From Bacteroidales bacterium (GTDB lineage: Bacteria > Bacteroidota > Bacteroidia > Bacteroidales > ML635J-15), in contig JAFZRE010000027.1 in the NCBI GenBank assembly GCA_017620015.1, forward strand, positions 1 to 47,539: 47,539 nucleotides of DNA. Reading direction: 5' to 3'. Every line of letters begins with the position of its first letter. Within the stretch, counting starts at the first letter, position 1. Under the pieces are notes generated by a model, which ran no database searches, was not told where the DNA came from, and saw nothing but the letters and a program-made list of their open reading frames with translations. Positions 42,226 through 47,539 of the stretch are shown piece by piece. A program made the translations under genes and the position numbers.

Positions 42226-43947
42226 ATGAAAAGGATAATAGTATTTTTATTTTTGACATTTTTGTTGTCGAATGTTTTTTCTCAAAAATCTGTAAATGCA
42301 GATGGTACTTTAAAATTAAAAGGTAATGTTGCCATTATTGTCAATGGATGTCATTTCTCTTTTATGAACGGGAAGGCAATAAAGTCTGTAAATGACGAAA
42401 CAATTGCCCAGTTTAACACTTCTATGCGAGCACTTTGCATACAAAAGTTTCTTGACTATGGTTTTGGCGTTGTAAACAGAGATGACAAGGCATATCGGCA
42501 GGTGATGAAACTCATTGAAGAAAATAAGCTTGAAGATTATCTTGATGGGATTTCTGTTACAGCAAAGAATCAAGGTGCAGATTATTTGTTTTGCATTGAT
42601 ATTTCTTCCTATTCTGAAAATAACAAAACGATACAATATGATTTCTCAACTAGATTGATAAATGTAGAAAACAATTTAGGTTATCATTCTTATTATAGGT
42701 CTGAAGTTATTAATATGGAAGGTGGTGAACAGAAAATAAGGAATGTGGTTAGCAATATGATTGACTGCTTGGATGAGTGTCTTGAAGACTTGCTATTAGA
42801 CATATTGCCAGAACAATATTATGTGGCAAAAAGCAACGGCAAAGCCTTGTATCTTGGCGCATATCAGCCAAATGGAAAGATATTGCAAACCGATAAATTT
42901 TATGCTTTCAAATTTAATAAGGAAAATTGGACTATTGCTCAAAAAACAGCACCTATTCAGGTATTGGAACTTGTGGCTGTATGTGGAAATCCGACCGGCA
43001 GTGATGGTTATTGCAAAGTAGAATCAAACACAAAACTACAAGATTATTCAGGTATTGTCTTGCTCCGCAATCAGCCAGAAATGCTATTTCAAGGAACAAA
43101 TCAAATGAGAATGACATTTTTCGGTTTGAACTTTGATTTGAATAGTTATGATGGTCTTATAAAGAATAGAATCAACAATGCTGTAAATAGCGCCATAACT
43201 CGTCATCCGGGATTGCAATTGATAGAACACGACCATCTTGCAGATTTGAAGAAGGAGCGTGAACTTCAAAAGAGCGAGGATTTTATAAATGGTCATGTCG
43301 TTAAGCAGATGAAAGCTATTGGCGCAGAATATCTATTGAAATTAGAGCAATATAATAGAAAGGGTACATCTGTATCGTTTAAACTATCATTAATATCTAT
43401 TGAACAGAATAAAATAATAAGGACGGTAGATGTCAATAGCTCTATTGATAACATTGAGAATGAAATGTACAAACAAATATGCGAAAGAGCAGTATTCCCT
43501 TGTACGGTAAATTATTTTAATAGTGGAAAAGGGTTAATTGAATTAACATCAATGTTAAGTTTAAGGAATGGTGACAATTGCATTTTGAGTTTGACAAAAG
43601 CAGTGACAAATCCAACAAATTCAGAAGTTTCTTATTCTACTGTTGACCTTTGCTCTTTGAAATTTAAGGAGTATCGTGGAAATAAATGTATCATGACTAT
43701 TAATAAAGTGCTTTCTCCAGAAAATATGGCTGATATTGAGAAAAATTCGTTGAATGGATTTGTCACATTCAGATTGGATGGGTCAGGTATAAAATCAGTA
43801 ATCAGTAGTGTAAGTGAAGTCAAAAAGACAGCGGACAACATAGAAAAGAAAGAAAAAAGACGTCAATTTATGGGCGCTATGCTTGATGCTCTTAAAAACT
43901 CGTCCGATGCCAGTGTAAAAGTAAATGGCACTGAAATATATAAATGA
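42226..43947 (+). CDS. Secreted protein with two CsgG-like domains
   Basis: The 573-residue product begins with a signal peptide (MKRIIVFLFL to NVFSQ). Two segments look like CsgG-type domains: near residues 65-160 (FGVVNRDDKAYRQVMKLIEEN ... GADYLFCIDISSYS) and near residues 325-410 (LQLIEHDHLADLKKERELQ ... IGAEYLLKLEQYN), each a surface helix with a following GA-Y-L strand. CsgG proteins form outer-membrane export channels in curli systems, but here no lipoprotein cysteine follows the signal peptide and no CsgA-like subunit is seen, so channel function is not claimed. The start is ATG 42226. A strong terminator follows 24 bp after the stop. Confidence 0.65.
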   Translation: MKRIIVFLFLTFLLSNVFSQKSVNADGTLKLKGNVAIIVNGCHFSFMNGKAIKSVNDETIAQFNTSMRALCIQKFLDYGFGVVNRDDKAYRQVMKLIEENKLEDYLDGISVTAKNQGADYLFCIDISSYSENNKTIQYDFSTRLINVENNLGYHSYYRSEVINMEGGEQKIRNVVSNMIDCLDECLEDLLLDILPEQYYVAKSNGKALYLGAYQPNGKILQTDKFYAFKFNKENWTIAQKTAPIQVLELVAVCGNPTGSDGYCKVESNTKLQDYSGIVLLRNQPEMLFQGTNQMRMTFFGLNFDLNSYDGLIKNRINNAVNSAITRHPGLQLIEHDHLADLKKERELQKSEDFINGHVVKQMKAIGAEYLLKLEQYNRKGTSVSFKLSLISIEQNKIIRTVDVNSSIDNIENEMYKQICERAVFPCTVNYFNSGKGLIELTSMLSLRNGDNCILSLTKAVTNPTNSEVSYSTVDLCSLKFKEYRGNKCIMTINKVLSPENMADIEKNSLNGFVTFRLDGSGIKSVISSVSEVKKTADNIEKKEKRRQFMGAMLDALKNSSDASVKVNGTEIYK

Positions 43948-43971
43948 TGAGTAAACAAAAGAAATAAAGTG

Positions 43972-44000
43972 CGGCGTAGGCAAAAGCTTACGCCGTTTTT
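43972..44000 (+). terminator. Intrinsic terminator of the CsgG-like operon
   Basis: CGGCGTAGGC (43972-43981), AAAA, GCTTACGCCG (43986-43995), TTTTT. A 10-bp stem with one G-U pair. Confidence 0.9.
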
Positions 44001-44086
44001 CATAAATCTGATAAATAGTTTTGAATCAATTAATGATTGATAAAATTTAGTACAATAAAAATCTACAAATTCCCAATTCTTCTCAT

Positions 44087-44094
44087 TATATTTG
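44087..44094 (+). promoter_or_regulatory. -7 element of the DUF2971/TIR-like pair
   Basis: TATATTTG, an exact TAnnTTTG match, 25 bp before the ATG at 44120. A -33 element is not clear. Confidence 0.5.
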
Positions 44095-44119
44095 CATTGA
44101 TTAAAAAACAGATTTAAAT

Positions 44120-45112
44120 ATGACAATTAAAGATTTAAAAGAAGTCGCAGATATTATAAATAAAGTAATTGATGCTACCCCTAATTTAAAAGGAAAAATT
44201 AGTGTTCAACATGAAGATTTTTCATATAAAGATGGCACTGGTAAACTTATTTATTGGAGAGAAGATAGAACAGAGCAAGGTAATTCGGTAGAATTAAAAC
44301 TTAATGCTAATGATAAATTCAAAAGTTATTTTGAGGAAGTTGCTCCTAGTAGAAAGTTTGACTATGGACAATTCTATCATATGCTCAAATTTGATTATGC
44401 AATAAAAACACTTCAAAATAAAGAAATTCAAATATCTGCGCTTAGCTATTTATGGGAAAATGACCCAGCAGAGCAAACGGAATTTCTTAGACGGCATGGT
44501 TTTTTGAAAAATATTGTAGATGACAAAATTGAAGAAATTAAAAACAAAGTATTTATTTTTTGTTTTAGCGATAGTTTTAGATCAGAGGAAGCGTGGAAAT
44601 TATATGGACAAAATGAGATAGGTGTTGCCTTAGCATTTCGCTTTGTTGAGTTTGACCAGAATTATACTGACCTTTATCAATTAAAAGATGTGGTATATGA
44701 TAGTGGTTATGATTTTGACTTTATAAACGAAATACAATTTAGGCTGAAAAAGAAGTTTGGTAGGCAATTGTTGTTTAGTGGTCTTTCAAATCTTTCTAAG
44801 TTTTATAAAAGATCTAAATATGCATGGGAAAGAGAAACTAGACTTTGTTTTGACTATCAAGCAAATGAAGACTACGCAGAATTTTATAAAAATTTGGGAA
44901 TGACATTTCCAGATGAAATCAATCTTGAGAAATTCTTCCAAATACAATACGACAATACATTAGATAGATATTTTATTAAAGTCCCTTTTTGTAACAAATT
45001 ATTTAAACTAAAAGTTTCTGAAATAATTTGTGGTAAAAACATAACAAATGAACAAATTGAACAACTAAAAAGTTTAGTGTCCCCAGACACAATAATTTGG
45101 AGAAGACAATGA
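44120..45112 (+). CDS. DUF2971 protein
   Basis: The 330-residue product is a cytoplasmic protein of the DUF2971 family. Typical landmarks are visible: KFDYAIKTLQNKEIQISALS followed by WENDPAEQ (N114, D115, P116), the core strand FIFCFSDSF with C148, then EAWKLYGQNEIGVALAF (W159, Y162), VVYDSG, and KYAWERETR (233-241). The molecular activity of the family is not established; it recurs in accessory and defence-like neighbourhoods. The gene has very low GC compared with the core genes. The TIR-like gene follows after 53 bp with no separate promoter, so they likely form one unit. Confidence 0.75.
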   Translation: MTIKDLKEVADIINKVIDATPNLKGKISVQHEDFSYKDGTGKLIYWREDRTEQGNSVELKLNANDKFKSYFEEVAPSRKFDYGQFYHMLKFDYAIKTLQNKEIQISALSYLWENDPAEQTEFLRRHGFLKNIVDDKIEEIKNKVFIFCFSDSFRSEEAWKLYGQNEIGVALAFRFVEFDQNYTDLYQLKDVVYDSGYDFDFINEIQFRLKKKFGRQLLFSGLSNLSKFYKRSKYAWERETRLCFDYQANEDYAEFYKNLGMTFPDEINLEKFFQIQYDNTLDRYFIKVPFCNKLFKLKVSEIICGKNITNEQIEQLKSLVSPDTIIWRRQ

Positions 45113-45165
45113 GGTATATGATGTTGGAAATTTTTTGAAGTAAAAATTCTTTTCATTAGAATAAT

Positions 45166-46077
45166 ATGAAAAAATCATTTATAATATTTTATAGTTGGCA
45201 AAAGTCAACTCTGCCAAAAGAAAACAAACAGAAAATATTAAATTGTCTTGAGAATGCTGTAGGCAAGTTGAAAAATGATGAATTTGAAATCATTATAGAT
45301 GAGGATTCAAGGAATACTACAAGAGAGGATTCGATTGACTATATTATACTTCAAAAAATTCCCAATTGTGATTTTTTTGTGGGTGATATAACTCCAGTTG
45401 CTAAAGACGATAAGGGAAAACCTATTCCCAATCCTAATGTAATGCTTGAATTAGGATATGCTGCTAAAGCCATTGGTTGGTCAAGGTGTTTATTGGTTTG
45501 GAATACAAAATATGGGGACTTGAATCAGGCTCCGTTTGATATCAGAAATCGTTCAATCATAACTTATAATAGTACTAGTAGCAACGATATTGACTTTTAT
45601 GGCATCCTTAAGAAAAAAATTGAACAATATGATCAAATCTTATTAGAACAGAAAAATGCTGATATTGATTACAATGTATTTCAGTATTGGAATAATATGA
45701 TTTCTCCACAAAAACTTGACGATATAGTAGATAAAATCATAACAAATTGTGCATACTACACAAATGATTATGATCTTTTAAGTCGCTTTCATGATGCTTT
45801 CAATGGTCAAATAGCTAATCATTATAGGAATAATTTATTAGAAAACAGAATAAGGGAATTAAATGAAAGTTTGAATGTTTTTTGTTGCTATTTGGCAGGC
45901 AGTGAATTTGATAGGGTAATTGACAATTATTGGAAGATTAATTATAAATATACACAATATGACCCTATAATAGAATCTAAAATTAAAAATCAAGTTTATC
46001 ATTTAGGATGTGATGTTTTAGAAAAAAACAAACAATATTATGAAGCTTTGCAGTCCGTGTTTGGGTATTTAGGCTGA
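45166..46077 (+). CDS. TIR-like domain protein
   Basis: The 303-residue product opens with IIFYSWQKSTLPKENK, the start of a TIR-like fold of the kind beginning with F.SWQ. Later come IIIDEDSRNTTREDS, the second strand CDFFVGDITPV (D74), and PNPNVMLELGYAAKAIG, where E95 lies where the catalytic glutamate of NAD-cleaving TIR domains is usually found. The remaining segment to about residue 130 (PFDIRNRSIITY) completes the domain. The C-terminal half (about 150-303) is helical with no named family and could be a sensing domain. No signal peptide or membrane span. It follows the DUF2971 gene. An abortive-infection role is inference from the TIR-like fold. Confidence 0.75.
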   Translation: MKKSFIIFYSWQKSTLPKENKQKILNCLENAVGKLKNDEFEIIIDEDSRNTTREDSIDYIILQKIPNCDFFVGDITPVAKDDKGKPIPNPNVMLELGYAAKAIGWSRCLLVWNTKYGDLNQAPFDIRNRSIITYNSTSSNDIDFYGILKKKIEQYDQILLEQKNADIDYNVFQYWNNMISPQKLDDIVDKIITNCAYYTNDYDLLSRFHDAFNGQIANHYRNNLLENRIRELNESLNVFCCYLAGSEFDRVIDNYWKINYKYTQYDPIIESKIKNQVYHLGCDVLEKNKQYYEALQSVFGYLG

Positions 46078-46350
46078 TTCGTCACACAATGTATTTCATA
46101 ATACCATACCACTCTCTTTCTTGAAAATTAAACAAACTGGCCAACCAAAATTTTCACACCAGAATTTCCACTACCATTTATGCAAAGAGGGAGAGGATGG
46201 CAAGGCTGCGGCGTTCTCGCTATCGCGGTTTCAATGGCTTCGCCGTTTCAATGGGCTTGAGCCCGTTTCTGAGTTTCTGCATCCGTTTCAAAGTTTCATA
46301 GATGTTGGTTATAAAGTTTTTTTTAATTTTGCACACTTAAAATTAGTGTT
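46078..46350. repeat. Intergenic repeat patch
   Basis: Holds GGCTTCGCCGTTTCAATGGG-type words and the hairpin GGGCTTGAGCCC, related to the patch at 35185-35402, then a TAATTTTG promoter element. An open frame of 77 residues across it has no protein character. Confidence 0.6.
46324..46331 (+). promoter_or_regulatory. -7 element of the four-helix-bundle gene
   Basis: TAATTTTG, an exact TAnnTTTG match, 19 bp before the ATG at 46351. Confidence 0.5.
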
Positions 46351-46740
46351 ATGACGATAAAGGATTTTGAAGATTTGAGAATTTGGCAGGATGCTCGCAT
46401 TTTGTCAAAGGACATATATTCTATAACCAATACAGATAAGTTTAAAGTGGATTATAGATTTTGTTCTCAAATCCGGTCGGCAGCAGGTTCTATTATGGAC
46501 AACATTGCCGAAGGCTTTGAAAGAGATGGAAGTAAGGAATTTTTACAGTTCTTGTATATAGCTAAAGCATCGTGCGCAGAAGTTAGAAGTCAATTGGCAA
46601 GAGCTTTTGATATTGAGTATATAGACGAAGAAACTTATAATCAGTATAGGCAGAGGTGCATAGACGAAGCACAATCAATTTATAACTTTATCAAGTATCT
46701 GAAGGGCACAGAAATAAAAGGTCTAAAATTCAAAAAATAA
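46351..46740 (+). CDS. Four-helix-bundle protein (S23/IVP-like)
   Basis: The 129-residue product is a compact helical protein of the family once called S23 or 23S rRNA intervening-sequence protein. Hallmarks are FEDLRIWQDARILSKDIY, the segment FCSQIRSAAGSIMDNIAEGFERD, FLQFLYIAKASCAEVRSQL and a final YNFIKYLKG. The family occurs both inside 23S rRNA insertions and as free-standing genes; here it is free-standing, next to glycyl-tRNA synthetase. Its function is not known. Confidence 0.88.
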   Translation: MTIKDFEDLRIWQDARILSKDIYSITNTDKFKVDYRFCSQIRSAAGSIMDNIAEGFERDGSKEFLQFLYIAKASCAEVRSQLARAFDIEYIDEETYNQYRQRCIDEAQSIYNFIKYLKGTEIKGLKFKK

Positions 46741-46867
46741 CCAACCTAAAAAACAATTAGAAACCCAGAAACAATTAGAAACCTAGAAACTTAGAAACAA
46801 TTAGAAACGTGAAACATAGAAACTATTAGAAACATAGAAACCCAGAAACTATTAAAAACAACATAAC
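46741..46867. repeat. Tandem AATTAGAAACCTAGAAAC repeats
   Basis: About seven imperfect copies of a unit built on (AATTA)GAAAC(CT)AGAAAC fill the gap right up to the ATG of the next gene. The reverse complement of the core (GTTTCTAGGTTTCTA) is the repeat seen at 35185-35402. Confidence 0.75.
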
Positions 46868-47539
46868 ATGACACAGGAAGATTTATTCAAAAAAATCGTA
46901 TCGCATTGCAAAGAATACGGATTCATATTCCAGTCGTCGGAACTGTACGACGGACTGAGCGCAGTTTACGACTATGGACAGAATGGCGTTGAACTCAAGA
47001 ACAACATCAAGGAATACTGGTGGAAGGCAATGGTTCAGCTTAACGAGGAAGTTGTTGGTCTCGACTCGGCAATTTTCATGCACCCGACTATCTGGAAGGC
47101 TTCGGGACACGTAGATGCTTTCAACGACCCGCTAATCGACAACAAGGACTCGAAGAAACGCTATCGTGCCGATGTCCTTATCGAAGACCATATCGAAAAG
47201 TTCAACGACAAGATAAACAAGGAAGTAGAGAAAGCCCGCAAGCGTTTCGGCGAGGCCTTCAACGAGGAACAGTTCCGCAGCACCAACCAGCGCGTACTCG
47301 ACTATCAGGCAAAGATGGACGCTGTAAAGGCTCGCTTCGTAAAGGCTTTGGAAGACAACGACCTTGACGGAATCCGCCAGATAATCATCGACGAAGGTAT
47401 TGTTTGCCCGATTTCTGGAACCAAGAACTGGACAGAAGTCCGTCAGTTCAACCTTATGTTCGACACCAAGCTGGGTTCGGTTGCAGAAGGTGCTAACACC
47501 ATCTATCTGCGTCCAGAAACAGCACAGGGTATTTTTGTC
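46868..47539 (+). CDS. glyS: Glycyl-tRNA synthetase, partial
   Basis: The first 224 residues of a class II glycyl-tRNA synthetase of the dimeric (alpha2) type are visible, and the window ends before its stop. Landmarks are the N-terminal YGFIFQSSELYDGLSAVYDYG, GVELKNNIKEYWW, FMHPTIWKASGH (the ATP-site approach) and the zinc-like insertion CPISGTKNW, then VRQFNLMF and LRPETAQGIFV near the edge. The start ATG at 46868 sits at the end of the tandem repeat array. Confidence 0.93.
   Translation, partial: MTQEDLFKKIVSHCKEYGFIFQSSELYDGLSAVYDYGQNGVELKNNIKEYWWKAMVQLNEEVVGLDSAIFMHPTIWKASGHVDAFNDPLIDNKDSKKRYRADVLIEDHIEKFNDKINKEVEKARKRFGEAFNEEQFRSTNQRVLDYQAKMDAVKARFVKALEDNDLDGIRQIIIDEGIVCPISGTKNWTEVRQFNLMFDTKLGSVAEGANTIYLRPETAQGIFV

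Noticed and set aside
42226..43947. Curli-type CsgG export channel
   Set aside because: The mature protein lacks a lipid-attachment cysteine after the signal peptide and no fibre-subunit gene is nearby; only resemblance of the domains is claimed.
46121..46354. 77-residue protein before the four-helix gene
   Set aside because: It is composed of the repeat patch and runs through the promoter of the next gene.
1..47539. tRNA or rRNA genes
   Set aside because: No cloverleaf-like segment or conserved rRNA stretch was recognised by eye; a covariance-model scan was not possible.

Overview
The window looks like chromosomal DNA of a member of Bacteroidota, most likely Bacteroidales. The grounds are protein families typical of that phylum (two proteins with the gliding-motility/type IX secretion C-terminal domain, the short acyl-ACP thioesterase, a MORN-repeat secreted protein, a PolB-like exonuclease) and repeated matches to the Bacteroidetes housekeeping promoter (TTTG, 19-20 bp, TAnnTTTG). 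Core genes have moderate GC. The stretch from about 39.8 to 46.1 kb is clearly AT-richer and reads as accessory DNA. No rRNA, tRNA or CRISPR array was seen.

Layout. 0-6.7 kb: an acyl-ACP thioesterase, a secreted TPR/PD40 protein with a sodium:solute symporter behind it, a DEDDy exonuclease and uridine kinase. 7.0-12.4 kb: a forward run of manA-like isomerase, radical SAM/SPASM protein, folK, and three genes of UDP-diacetamido-glucuronate synthesis (wbpD-, wbpB- and wbpA-like). 12.7-21.9 kb: a type IX secretion (T9SS) block on the minus strand, with an ECF sigma factor, a membrane anti-sigma-like protein ending in a T9SS type B C-terminal domain, a 2136-residue secreted T9SS cargo protein and a small secreted partner. 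Palindromic repeat arrays lie on both sides. 22.6-30.8 kb: housekeeping genes on the minus strand (dusB, infB, nusA, rimP, a DMT transporter, dnaA). 31.3-37.8 kb: LuxE-like acyl-protein synthetase, secreted proteins, a MORN-repeat protein, a membrane Ser/Thr kinase and a Bacteroidetes-type putative regulator. 37.9-46.7 kb: an AAA/DUF4143 ATPase, a probable structured RNA gene, a four-gene operon of secreted CsgG-like proteins, a DUF2971 plus TIR-like pair that may be a defence module, and a four-helix-bundle protein. The window ends inside glycyl-tRNA synthetase.

The strongest new signal is a two-part DNA motif, CCAGGCAACGAAATCGC followed 8 nt later by TTGTCATA. It occurs with identical spacing upstream of both the ECF sigma factor gene and the small-protein/giant-cargo operon. 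It looks like the promoter of that sigma factor, giving a self-contained circuit: sigma factor, anti-sigma factor carrying a secretion-signal-like domain in the periplasm, and the cargo it controls. The adjacent wbp-like genes belong to a pathway that in Porphyromonas supplies the sugar to which T9SS cargo is linked, so the neighbourhood may combine cargo, control and anchoring chemistry.
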